Positions 1 to 8,936 of a stretch of DNA of 31,228 bases are shown here, in pieces. A program made the translations under genes and the position numbers. A model generated the notes under the pieces. It did no database searches, was not told the DNA's origin, and was given only the letters and a program-made list of their open reading frames with translations. Numbering within the stretch: position 1 is the stretch's first letter; each line of letters starts with the position of its first letter. Source of the DNA: Chara braunii (lineage: Eukaryota > Streptophyta > Charophyceae > Charales > Characeae); assembly GCA_003427395.1 (NCBI GenBank), contig BFEA01000199.1:338360-369587 (forward strand), read 5' to 3'.

Positions 1-72
<72 letters not shown>
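1..72. repeat. (AG)n microsatellite at left edge
   Basis: The first 72 bases are an uninterrupted AG dinucleotide run. The right edge of the window is also an AG run, so this may be where the assembly stopped. True repeat length cannot be read from here. Confidence 0.97.
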
Positions 73-73
<1 letters not shown>

Positions 74-251
74 ATCCAGGTTTTCAATTGATCGGACACC
101 CGTTCCTTGCTGTCTGCTGCATTGTCGCCATCATCATATTCAGGATGCCTAAAGCAGGTGCAGAGGCGATCAAGCGCCTTTTGAAAAACTTGGCGTGCAT
201 GGGGAGCCAGGGAAAGGGAACTACAATTAAAAATGTCGGTACTGCGAACTA

Positions 252-2159
252 GTGTTCCCTGGGACCGCGAAGCGCTGTGCAGAGCACTTCAAGTCCACGA
301 CAAAAGGGCCCAGGTGCAACATGAACAGGCTAGGCGGTAGGCTGTCAGCGGAGGAAAGAGAGAAGAGGGAGATGGGCCGGCTAAGGGAATTGCGCTGGTG
401 CTTGGAAAGGCTGTGCCACCGACACTGTCACAGGATTGCCCCTTTGACGTCGAGGGCACGTACGAACTGGAGGGCGAGGAGGGAAGCAGCAACCCCCAAC
501 CTACTCAAAACAGGGTCAGCACAGGTCTTTCCACCACTACTAACGTGCGGCAGACTACGCTGGAAGAGGGCGGGGCGATAATCTCTAAGAACGAGGAAGC
601 ACAACGCTCTATAGACGACTGGTTGGTTTATGAAGGAGTCCCCTTCAACATGGTGCGCAACAAGTATTTCTTGCGCATGATAGAGAAGGTCCGCGACGCA
701 GAGCGGTCCTTCATCCCCATAAAATATGACACACAGCGGACGAAGAGTTTGGACATGTCCCGGGCGCGGGTCGTGGAGGGGGTTTTGCGGCAGCAAAGAT
801 GTTGGGCTCGAACCGGATGCATGCTCCAGCTTGATGGCTGGACTGACATAAGAGGCAGACCGCACTTGAATATCATGGTCTCATTTCCGACCGGTGTGCT
901 TTTTTGGAAGTCGCATTGCATGCCAGGCAAGGAGAAGGGAGCAGCAGCGTACTTTGACATCTTATCTGAGTCGATTCACGAAGTTGGCGAGAAGAGTGTT
1001 GTCGGAGTGGTCATGGACAACACTGTTGTGTGCGCACGCACTGCCTCGACTTGATGCTGCACGATATTGGTTGAAACAGTGACAAAGGCGAACGACACGG
1101 TGAAGTTCGTCATGAACCACCAGCGAGTCAGGGATGTTTACTACATCCATGCAGGTGGAAGGCAGTTACTGCGACCCGCGGCAACGCGTTTCGCCACCAA
1201 CTTTCACATGCTGGACCGCTTGAAGAAGTAGCGAAAAGCGTTGGTGGCTATGGTCACAAACGACATGTGGACAGCGACGTTGGTCCCCCATGCGCAGCGC
1301 TCGACCCTCCACGAGATGGAAGACATCATACTTGATGCAACAGGTTTTTGGGATCTTGTGAACAAGGCAATCAATGTCGTTTACGACATTGTTTTGCTGC
1401 TGAAACTGGTGGATGGCAACGGTCCGACCATCAACAAGGTTTATGCCAAGATGGACAGGATAGTGGAGCGCCTGCGAGTTAACAAGGATCTGACAGTGGA
1501 TCAGTGGGCCGAGATCGAGGTGATGGTCATGCGCAGATGGAATGCCATGACCACACCCCTCCATTGTGCAGCCTTGTCTTGGATCCAGAGTACAAATCGT
1601 CTGAGCCGCACAAGGATGCAGAGATCCAAGATGGATTCTACACCTGGGTGTACACATAGCTCAAAGGGGCGTCACAGGAGGTGTGCGACTAGGTGGAGTA
1701 TGAAGTCGATTGTTGGGTTCAGAACATTGGCAAGTTCAGCTCGCAGGTGGCTATGGATGCAGCCCGTAAGCAGAACCCTGCTGCATGGTGGAAGCGCTGG
1801 TGCGATGAGCTACAACACTTGCAGCCCCATGCCATTCGATTGTTGGGGCAAGGGTCTTCTGCTTCAGGCTGCGAAAGGAATTGGAGCCTTTTCGCAGCAA
1901 TTCACACCAAAGAGCGCAATGGCCTGGCCCCGGAGACAATGCACAAACTGGTGTACATCAAGTGGAACATGCGGCTGCTTGACATGCTGCAGCAGATGCC
2001 GGAGAGAGCCAAAGACCTTATTGAATGGGATGACCCACCGACAGAGGAGGAGCAAAAGAAGGCCCTCGGTAGCATGCCGTACGTGTACGTGGGTTGCACG
2101 TACACGCGTACACGTATTCCTGTACGCGACACGTACTCCCGTACGTGGAAATACGTTGG

Positions 2160-2193
<34 letters not shown>

Positions 2194-2636
2194 GTAAAAA
2201 TCTGAAAAACAAGTATGTTATGAACAATCATATTTCAAACAACTTTTGCCTGAGACTCATTGCCAAATTCTGTACCAAACTTGAGTTAAAAATCAAAGAC
2301 ACAAAAAACAAATAAATGGAAATAAAAAATAAAAAATTAAGAAAAAAACAGAAAAAATAAAAACAAACTTTCGTAACAAATATATGTTATGCAGAAGCAT
2401 GATACAAACAAGTTTTGCCTGGGAGTCATCCCCGAATTCCCAACCAAATTCCAGTAAGAAATTAAAAACTAAAAAAAAAAAGGTAATATTATTATAATAA
2501 TTTTAAAACCCTTAAAATATATATTCAAGGTTTTGGAATTTTAAATCAAGCTTGGTTGGGAATTCGGGTATGACTTCCAGGCAAAATTTGTTATTATCAT
2601 TATTCTGAACAAAATATTTTGTTTTCAGATTTTTTT

Positions 2637-2669
<33 letters not shown>

Positions 2670-3360
2670 GTACGCGTACGCGCAATTTTGGGTTCGTACG
2701 CGTACGGGGTGCTACCCAGAGGAGGCCAAAGAAAGAGTGAAGGTGGTTGAGCGGCGATTGAAGAGCCTTACCTCAGTTGGTGACAATGTTGTTCCACCTG
2801 CTGATGGCGGGGATGATGAAGATGGGGATGAAGTTGTTGTTCCATGTCGTGAAGAATGCAACCTGGAGGAGATTGAAGAGGGTCAACACGGGGATTGATG
2901 TGGATTGACGAAGGCAAGCAACTTCCTAATTAAACGTTCCCAAACAGATGTGCGAAGGAAGGCACGCACCTTGGGAACAGAGGAGCACATGCGTGCTCAC
3001 AAGAAGGGAGGCGGTGACACACTGCCTCATGGTGCTGCAACAACAGCACCACAAAAGGAGACCGGGACATCGTCGGCACAGCCTGATCCTCAACGCTAAA
3101 AACAAACTAGAGGCAGGCCAAGAAAAAACCCATTGACGGATCTGGACGGTTCACATGCTGTGACTGCGGAGGGAGAGGACAACCCTACGCAGATAACTGA
3201 TAAGAACGAAGTAGAGGGGGGCAATGATGAGGGTTTGCCAAGCAGCAACCAGGGCGTGGCAAGGAAGAGGCCGCGTGATGGTGAAGAGGAAGGCTCATCA
3301 GGCTACCCATCACGGAATGATGAGCGACCATTGGCTGAAAAAAAGCGGAGGGGGTCATAG
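252..3360 (+). pseudogene. Decayed hAT-family transposase (DUF659 type)
   Basis: This is a cut-and-paste DNA transposase relic. The frame at 398-1054 carries the DUF659 (RNase H-like) signature, with LQLDGWTDIRGRPHLN and later VVMDN. The next block (VNHQRVRDVYY-like, then LLRPAATRFATNF) lies in shifted frames at about 1045-1231. 1241-1570 continues the core. 1693-2060 holds the hAT C-terminal dimerisation motif (AWWKRWCDELQHLQPHAIRLLGQ, SSASGCERNWS, then HTKERNGL). 252-397 (CAEHFKSTTKGPRCN) may be the end of a BED finger. The frame is broken by TAG at 1229, 1657 and 1690 and by shifts near 397, 1045-1085 and 1570. A foldback element interrupts it at 2068-2716. The tail resumes at 2700-3360 in one frame with stops at 2896 and 3097; it is acidic and holds an AT-hook-like RGRPRK near 3115. 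hAT identity is secure from the motifs. Joining the tail to the same gene is inference. Bases 73-251 show no frame I can assign. Confidence 0.88.
2068..2716. mobile_element. Foldback/MITE-like element inserted in the hAT gene
   Basis: Imperfect terminal inverted repeats of 22 bp, GGTAGCA..CCGTACG.GTACG, lie at 2068-2089 and 2695-2716, with about 19 of 22 positions matching. Inside them are a 32-base poly-A (2160-2191) and a 28-base poly-T (2640-2667), which can pair. Next in are AT-rich arms of about 110 bp: a unit containing TTTTGCCTG.GA.TCAT, then AA.T.C...ACCAAA, occurs forward at 2192-2310, forward again at 2340-2475, and inverted at 2500-2639. The whole can fold into a long hairpin. I see no coding capacity and no clear target-site duplication beside the TIRs. 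The hAT reading frame resumes on the far side. It could instead be an expanded internal palindrome of the host element. Confidence 0.65.
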
Positions 3361-3377
3361 AGAGTCATTAGAGACTC

Positions 3378-3379
<2 letters not shown>

Positions 3380-3434
<55 letters not shown>
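3380..3434. repeat. (GA)n microsatellite
   Basis: An uninterrupted GA run follows the hAT relic. It is bracketed by AGAGTCATT at 3361 and its perfect inverse AATGACTCT at 3480, so it sits inside a weak inverted repeat. Confidence 0.95.
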
Positions 3435-3439
<5 letters not shown>

Positions 3440-3455
3440 TGTCTTTTTTTGGGTG

Positions 3456-3485
3456 GTCATTCATGAATCGTGAATCATGAATGAC
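3456..3485. repeat. Perfect 11-bp hairpin
   Basis: GTCATTCATGA (3456-3466) pairs with TCATGAATGAC (3475-3485) across an 8-base loop. The surrounding 3435-3747 shows no coding frame. The hairpin could be part of the hAT terminal region or a chance palindrome. No T run follows, so it is not a terminator-like structure. Confidence 0.7.
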
Positions 3486-3533
3486 TCTGCAATCACTTAG
3501 GGGACAGCGGGGATCTAGAAGTTGTCGGTTTTG

Positions 3534-3583
3534 TTCAAACTTCAAAGTTCAATGTTAAGTTAATTCAAACTTCAAAGTTCAAT
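3534..3583. repeat. 20-bp direct repeat
   Basis: TTCAAACTTCAAAGTTCAAT occurs exactly at 3534-3553 and 3564-3583, a 30-bp period. The following 3590-3710 is rich in TGTGCA words without clear periodicity. No gene is visible here. Confidence 0.85.
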
Positions 3584-3747
3584 TTGTTGTGTATGCAATG
3601 TGCACTGTGCCTTGTGCAGTCTACACAGTTCAAGTTGTGCATCTTTGAATCTATGTGCATGTGTGCATATTGTGCAGCTGCAGTGACAACACACTGCACA
3701 ATGTTCACTCAGGTAATGTAACTTCTAAGTTCGAAGCATGTATAATG

Positions 3748-3918
3748 TTTTTTTTTTTTTTTTTCTGAAAAATATACTGCATCCGGACGGGCATCCGAAC
3801 AGTGGATCCGGACCGGTCCGGATAAACCGGAATATTCCGGTTTTTCGGAATTCCGGAAGACCCCAGGCAGTCCGGGGTCCGGGGTCCCGATTCGGTCCGG
3901 TGTCCGGTCCGATGTAGC
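3748..3918 (-). repeat. Poly-T plus CCGG palindrome cluster
   Basis: A 17-base T run (3748-3764) is followed by about 140 bp carrying roughly ten CCGG sites. Two perfect palindromes abut: 18 bp at 3806-3823 (ATCCGGACCGGTCCGGAT) and 20 bp at 3824-3843 (AAACCGGAATATTCCGGTTT). A third, CGGAATTCCG, is at 3846-3855. Imperfect direct repeats ACTTCTAAGTTCGA (about 3720) and ACTTCTAGGTCGA (about 3970) flank the block. That arrangement could reflect a poly-A-tailed retroposed sequence lying on the minus strand. No protein family is recognised. Confidence 0.6.
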
Positions 3919-3989
3919 CATGGTTAGTACATTAGAATAAAATTTCAGTAATCTTAACAAATATTTTGAACTTCTAGGTCGAGAAGGGA

Positions 3990-4696
3990 GCAACAATCCT
4001 TGCCAATTGGCTAAGGTCCAAATGTATCACCGAGCTTATCGAAATAAGGCCGTAAAACTAGGTGTCCATGAGGAGCAAGCTTCACCAATGACCTCTGAGA
4101 AAATGACCCAACTGCGGACCTGAATCCGTTCCTTTATGAAAATTCAGAAAGGATGGGAATATGCTGAGTCGCTTCGAGATCTTTGTATCATCACCTATCT
4201 CCGGGAGAGTTGGCAGCGCGGTGGAGAAGGTATTCGATTGGAGAGCGGTGATATTGACACAACCACACAAATGGTTCAACCTCGTTATACAAAGACCCAG
4301 CGGAGAGGAAAATTTGTGGTGATAAACCTTGAGAAGTCTTATGGTAAAGGAGATACTTTCTTGGAATTGTACTTGGAAATGAGTGAAGGCTATAGGGAGC
4401 TTGGTGAAGATCTTTGAACTGGTCCCATCTTCCGAGGTCGACGGTCTCGACAAACCTTGACCTTGAATGCCTTCAATAGACGCTTAAGAACTTGGTTTGA
4501 GCGAGTCGGCTTAGAAGGGTTGAGTAGCGGCCATAGTTTTTGAGTTGGAGGTGTCCGTGAGGGCATCCGCTGAGGATGGACCTTAGAGCAAATGTTGGCT
4601 CAAGGATCCTGGAAGAGTTTCTCTTCCTTCATTCGATATGGTTACGGCTGCCACACAAGGGGAGTCAGTTGGCAGCGAGGCTCGTCTGGCCAATAG
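3990..4696 (+). pseudogene. DIRS-type tyrosine recombinase (integrase) relic
   Basis: Tyrosine recombinases of this group integrate circular cDNA. An N-terminal block (ILANWLRSKCITEL) reads in one frame at 3990-4050, then the main frame runs 4022-4696. That frame has MTSEKMTQL, then LRESWQRGGEGIRLESGDID (4190-4260, the arginine box I region), then TGPIF, then the box II segment SGHSF (about 4526-4540), and finally FIRYGYG with the candidate nucleophile Tyr at 4637-4639. In-frame stops, all TGA, lie at 4121, 4415, 4541 and 4571. The one at 4541 replaces the Arg of the H-x-x-R motif. Length and motif order fit a phage-integrase-like catalytic domain. The gene is not functional as read. It is convergent with the RT gene. 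Confidence 0.75.
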
Positions 4697-6490
4697 CTTG
4701 AAAGTTTCAGGATTGAGTGTACCCTTGGGTACTCTGGAACTTGGGGTACAAGAAGAAGGTTTATTGGGGATTTCCATAGTCCCGGAGCAGCTCATTGCAG
4801 CGACCAAAGGGGACCAGACAAATTTTGGTGCCGTGGGAGTGATAAGTAAGTATTCTCCTCCGAATGTCTTCATTCTTCTGACCACCTGGCAAAGTTGAGT
4901 GACGGGGGGAAGAGCCAAAGGTAGGAGTCTCCCTGAAATTTCTGCCAGTTCAAAGATAAGGCATCCACATCATTGCAATCCTTGCACCAAATTATGGAGA
5001 CGAACCAATTACAGACATGATGAGTTTGTGATGCAAACAGGTCCGCCGATGACACTCCAAACTTGCTGAAATTTTTTGAAATTAGATAGGGGGTGAGTCC
5101 CCAATCTGTGGGGTCCTTCCATTTTGATAGTGAGTCGGCATCGGTATTCAGAGCGCGGGGTACCCAGATAGGTTTAGTCTGCCCTTCGGTTTCCAAGAGA
5201 ATAGTTGTTATCCTTCTGAGGAGAGAGTTTATTCTGGCGTCATGCGACTTCCAATTTTTAAGCAATGCAACAACTCCTGCATTATCTCCTACCACCTTGA
5301 CGGAAGCTGAGTTGGAAGGTAGAGAAAAACGATTCTGAACGAAAGAGAGGGCATAAAAAACTCCAAAAAGTTCTCTATGAGTGCTAGAGGCTTTCAACCA
5401 TTCATCCGAAAGAGGAATGTTTAACTTCTCCTTCTTTCTCTTATTGGGGTAGATGACAGTCCCAATTGCATGGTCTGAAGCGTCATTTTGGATTGTTAAT
5501 TCTATTGGCTTGATTGCCCAACTTCTCCCCTTGATTCGGAGTATGTTCATCAACCACCACATTAGGTCTCTTCGGGCTTCTTCTGGGAGAGGCAAGGGAT
5601 TGTCCCAAGTATTGGGGTTGATAGCCCGATACAAGTTAAAGCAAAAGGTAACTACTGGTTGAAAAACATTAGTAAGTGCAGCTAGCTTGCCAGCTATGGA
5701 AGAAATCTTCCGGCTTGTGACCGTAGTCTTGGATAGCATAGTATGAATAGTGCTGCAAATTTTGAGGGTTTTCTCCTCAGGAATTGCAATCAGTTTGCGG
5801 TGCGAGTCAATATTGAAGCCAAGGAACTTCACACACTGAGATGGAAGAAAAAAACATTTGTTTAGGCTCAGAAAAAAACCCAATTTGTAAAGGAGCCAAG
5901 TGTAGATAAAGGATGATCAAAGACTATGAAGATATGTTTTCTTCATCATTAGTGAGTCTTCAATATAGGAGAAAATGCAGGTAGATCTTAATCTAAGTGA
6001 GGTCATTACTTTTTGCATGACTGTAGTGAAGATCCAACATGTTGAAGAGATTCCGAAGCAGAGAGTGGTGAAGTGAAAATATTTATTCTTCCATTGAAAT
6101 GCGACATAGTCTCTGGACCATTATGTGGTAGTATTCATTCTTGATATCATAGGCTGTGATAAAGTGTAAAATGGCGTTGAAAGAGCAAGCTGCGGCGATG
6201 TCAAAGATTGACTCATAATGAAACTTTGGAAAAAAAATAAAAAAATTCACATATCTTAAATCCATAATGAATCTCTTTTTGAGAGAGCTTTCGATTACGA
6301 AGATAGGATTAATGATGATTGACGAAGATGTTTCGCGGATGACTCCCTGACTGAGTAGTCCTTCTAAGGTTGAGTCAGCAAACAGTTGGTTTTCCTCGCA
6401 GAGGTCATAAGAAGGAAAATAGATTTTTGGTGGTTTCTCTTCTCTCAAGGCATCTTTGAATTCTCGGACCGTTATTATTCTCCTAACCAT
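4583..6490 (-). pseudogene. DIRS-type reverse transcriptase/RNase H relic
   Basis: Reads leftwards. 6490-6083 gives the RT fingers and palm: KKRFIMDLRYVN, then FITAYDIKNEYYHI with the motif A Asp. After a shift near 6100, the palm continues (YVAFQWKNKYFHFT, FGISSTCW). The catalytic box reads SYIEDSL at about 5956-5967, where YxDD is expected. A TGA lies at 5919-5917. 5883-4870 holds VKFLGFNIDS and then RNase H with its acidic residues in IQNDASDHAIG, THRELFGV, VVGDNAGVV and NTDADSLSK, followed by the DIRS-typical SSADLFASQTHHVCNWFVS, DVDALSLNW and YLWLFPP. A shift at the six-C run (4904-4909) leads to RRMKTFGGEYLLITP, which continues to 4583. RNase H residues look intact. RT is probably dead from the shifts, the stop and the altered box. 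Confidence 0.85.
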
Positions 6491-6891
6491 TTTTCAAACC
6501 TCCATAATCTTTGATGGATCATTGTGACTTGTTCCGTCAAATTTCAGACACACTCCATTTTGAAGCCAATTGAGCACATTTCTTGAATTCTTTCGGTTTG
6601 AGTTTCCCAACAAATCCTCCCATTGATCGAGATGGTCTGATAATGCAGCTGCCTTGAAATCTTCAGGCTTCCTGAGTCATTCTTCAGTTCTAGAAAGCAG
6701 TTGCATGACGCATGATGCCTGCTCGATTGATGGAGAATGATCGAGTAATGAAAGCAACTACTTAATAGTAGGTAATTGCTCAACCATTATATGACCTTCG
6801 TCCGTCGTCTCCCCGGTTGTCTTGATGCTTGTATTGTTGCCTGGAGTTGTAGTTGTTCTTGTCTCTCTTGTGCTGGTAGTCAGATGGTTGC
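6491..6891 (-). other. Linker between gag-like and RT frames
   Basis: No long frame is assignable. At 6891-6785 on the minus strand a short basic, Gln/Asn/Arg-rich peptide (QPSDYQHKRDKNNYN, then QQYKHQDNRGDD) is readable directly after a candidate 3' splice site. It resembles the basic tail of a nucleocapsid-like protein, but I cannot name it. 6783-6544 carries an 79-codon frame of no recognisable family. Confidence 0.35.
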
Positions 6892-6942
6892 CTGTATACA
6901 AAAAATAAATGTTAATTTTGGTTAGTATTCTGAGTTGCTTAC
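6892..6942 (-). other. Candidate 51-bp spliceosomal intron
   Basis: On the minus strand the segment opens with GTAAGC, contains a consensus branch site TACTAAC, then a T-rich stretch, and ends TTTTTGTATACAG. Together these look like a complete short intron lying between the gag-like frame and the basic peptide at 6891-6785. The gag-like frame has a TAG at the very end of the proposed upstream exon and the join does not restore an obvious open frame, so either a base has changed or splicing has another purpose. Confidence 0.45.
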
Positions 6943-7740
6943 CTAGTTGAAGTCTTCTTCAGGTCTTAACCGGAAAAAGTCGGCGGGTATGATAGACGCC
7001 CTACATCCCCTTCAAATATGAATCATTCTATTTTTTGCTCCTCTATTGAGGGTGAATATAGGTGCAACACCATCCGGAAAAGGCGGGGGGCTTAATGATA
7101 TGCCTCTTAAGGTCAAACGCCTTGCCACTCGATTAGTGTTATTTTCGAAGGTCTTGGCCTCATCCTTGCCTGTTCCATATTGAGTATAGGCTAGATGAAC
7201 CATCTTGGCTCTGATGATCAGACTTATGTGCCTCCTCCAAGGAGGGGCCTGATAGATCCTGTGGAGGTGTTTAACCTCTTCTGCTGTTGTGGTGCATTTG
7301 GGTGTAATTTCCAGGATGATTTCTTGGAAAAGGGCATTGATTCTTGCTTCGTCTGCCAACCCCACATCCTCCATTTTGATCTCATCGCTATCCGAGTCTG
7401 AGTGACCGCTAGGATGTCTTTTCCTCGGATAGCTAGGTTTCTTTCTTCCTTTGAGGACAACCTTTTTTAGACTCGGAGAGATTTCCAGATCGCTCTCGGA
7501 GAGCTGCTCTTCATCGGAATGGCTTAGTGTTTTTTTACCCTTTCTGAAATCCTCCTCCGGCATGACCACTTTGATATTAATGAGGGCAGCTGAGACAATT
7601 TTTGAATTGTCCACCCTCCTTACCTCGTAAGCGAGATCATCTAGACTTGCGCCTGGTTCAGAGACATTTTTTTGGACTAAAGCAGAGTAGTATCCAACCG
7701 TAGAAGTGTTGCAGAAAACAAGAACAATGGATCCTACCAA
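6943..7740 (-). pseudogene. Gag-like first reading frame of the DIRS-like element
   Basis: A 242-codon frame starts at ATG 7740 and stops with TGA at 7014-7012. The same frame then continues for about 22 codons (RGCRASIIPADFFRLRPEED) to a TAG at 6945-6943. The middle is serine/acid-rich with basic patches (HSDEEQLSESDLEISPSL, then KGRKKPSYPRKRHPSG, then SDSDSDEIKMED). The C-terminal half is more globular (WRRHISLIIRAKMVHLAYTQ). No zinc knuckle is seen. Position upstream of RT on the same strand and its composition suggest a gag-like protein. That assignment rests on context, not on a recognised domain. Confidence 0.5.
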
Positions 7741-8014
7741 AATGTCTGCCCCCCTGGTTTTTACGAATGCCCTTGTGAATGGACGTTATAAGAAAAGAGA
7801 AAGTAAGCACAAATGCTCCAAGAAAATTCTGCTCATGGATCCGATACTGTAAAAATAAAGCGTCAGTAATATGAGGTTTGTATACCTTTGCAAAAGGGGA
7901 AAGAAGAAGCAGAGAAAAGAGGAAAAGAAAAAGAGTGCAGGAAAGATTTATGTTGAAGTCCTGTCATTCCCCTTTTTTTTTTCTTTTTTTTTTTGCAACC
8001 ACCATATTGAAAGC

Positions 8015-8285
8015 AGGGGCAACGAAGCAGCGAGGTAGCAAGGCAGCACGGCAAGCATGCTAAGTACCCGACAAAATCCTCAGCAGGGCGGCACAACGAG
8101 CAGCAAGGGAACGGTCAGGGAGACAACAAGTCAGCAGATGCAGCAAGGCAGCAAAAGATCACAAGGCAGCAGGCAACCAGGGTAGGAAGCGAGCAGCATG
8201 GCAAGGCAAACAGCAGGGCAGCAAGACAAGCAGCGCGAGAGCAAGGCAGCAAGGTACTGCGAGCAGCTTAAGCAGCCCAACGTGC
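8015..8285. repeat. Degenerate GCAGCAAGG-type repeat
   Basis: About 270 bp dominated by imperfect copies of GGCAGCAAGG and GAGCAGCA words (for example 8115-8150 and 8205-8275). There is no fixed period. It looks like an eroded minisatellite. Frames through it are low-complexity and are not called as genes. Confidence 0.65.
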
Positions 8286-8630
8286 AGACGGAAAACACAT
8301 TTTATAGTTAATGCGCATTCTAATCATTGTTGTGACGCACAACAATTTCCAAGGATTTTTTTTTTTTTTTTTTTTTTAATATTACTACGACTGTCTTTCA
8401 TCTTGTTCCGTCTATGCTCTGCCGAAGGGCAGTAAGCTTCTCGATTTGTTTTGTGATGACAAGGGTCAAGTCCTGGATCAGAGTTCTCCTTCCCACTTGC
8501 TACGGCCGACAAATTGTCTTGTTTAGTTAGTTGATGGGAGACAAACCTCTCAGCCTGCTAGATGAAGCCCTTGTTTTATGGACTAGTGATTTGCGAGTAG
8601 TAACCAATTGTGGTAGTATTCGCAGCAGGG

Positions 8631-8936
8631 CGAAAATTCTGAGTAAAAAATAGCTGGCCGGTGAGGCTGATACTGCTGTCCTGTGTCTTTTTTGACGCAC
8701 GTCGGCCAAAGATCCAGACGCGAAAATTCTGTCGCGCGTTGGCAAAGGACCCAGACGTGAAATTTTTGCGATGAAAAATAGCTGGTCAGTGAGGTTGATA
8801 CTGTTGTCGACGTCTTTTCTACTGCTGAGAATCAAGCCTACTAATCACCAATGCAACCTGGTTTTCAACATGCGACAAAGGTGAATTTTTATATGAATGG
8901 CTCAGTAATCTCCACTGGGTCCTTTGCCGACGCGCG
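8631..8936. repeat. Imperfect direct and inverted repeats with CTTTGCCGACGCGC motif
   Basis: A unit of about 60 bp (GCGAAAATTCTG, then AAAAATAGCTGG.C.GTGAGG.TGATACTG.TGTC) occurs at 8631-8693 and 8757-8818 with roughly 80-85% identity by eye. Between and after them a second word recurs: GACGCACGTCGGCCAAAGATCCAGACG at 8694, GTCGCGCGTTGGCAAAGGACCCAGACG at 8731, and inverted CTGGGTCCTTTGCCGACGCGC at 8914. Clustered, bidirectional short motifs of this sort are typical of subterminal regions of DNA transposons such as CACTA elements, but no terminal CACTA/TAGTG pair was found. Confidence 0.5.

Larger units (their letters stand above)
3968..7740. mobile_element. DIRS-like tyrosine-recombinase retrotransposon, degraded
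   Basis: Three diagnostic parts lie together: a tyrosine recombinase (+ strand), a DIRS-type reverse transcriptase/RNase H (- strand) and a gag-like frame upstream of the RT (- strand). The recombinase and RT genes are convergent, with their 3' ends touching or overlapping near 4583-4696. No long terminal repeat or inverted terminal repeat was found by eye at either edge, so the limits given are those of coding evidence. Canonical DIRS1 carries its recombinase in the same orientation as RT. From memory, Volvox kangaroo is reported to have it inverted. Confidence 0.78.

Noticed and set aside
3303-3545. Minus-strand and plus-strand frames across the (GA)n run (Ser/Leu or Arg/Glu repeats)
   Set aside because: They are direct translations of the microsatellite.
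4638-4898. 86-codon plus-strand frame downstream of the recombinase
   Set aside because: It is antisense to the conserved end of the DIRS RT/RNase H protein (RRMKTFGGEYLLITP) and has no motif of its own.
8015-8285. CRISPR-like spacing of GCAGCAAGG words
   Set aside because: Irregular period, no conserved repeat/spacer structure, and a eukaryotic context.
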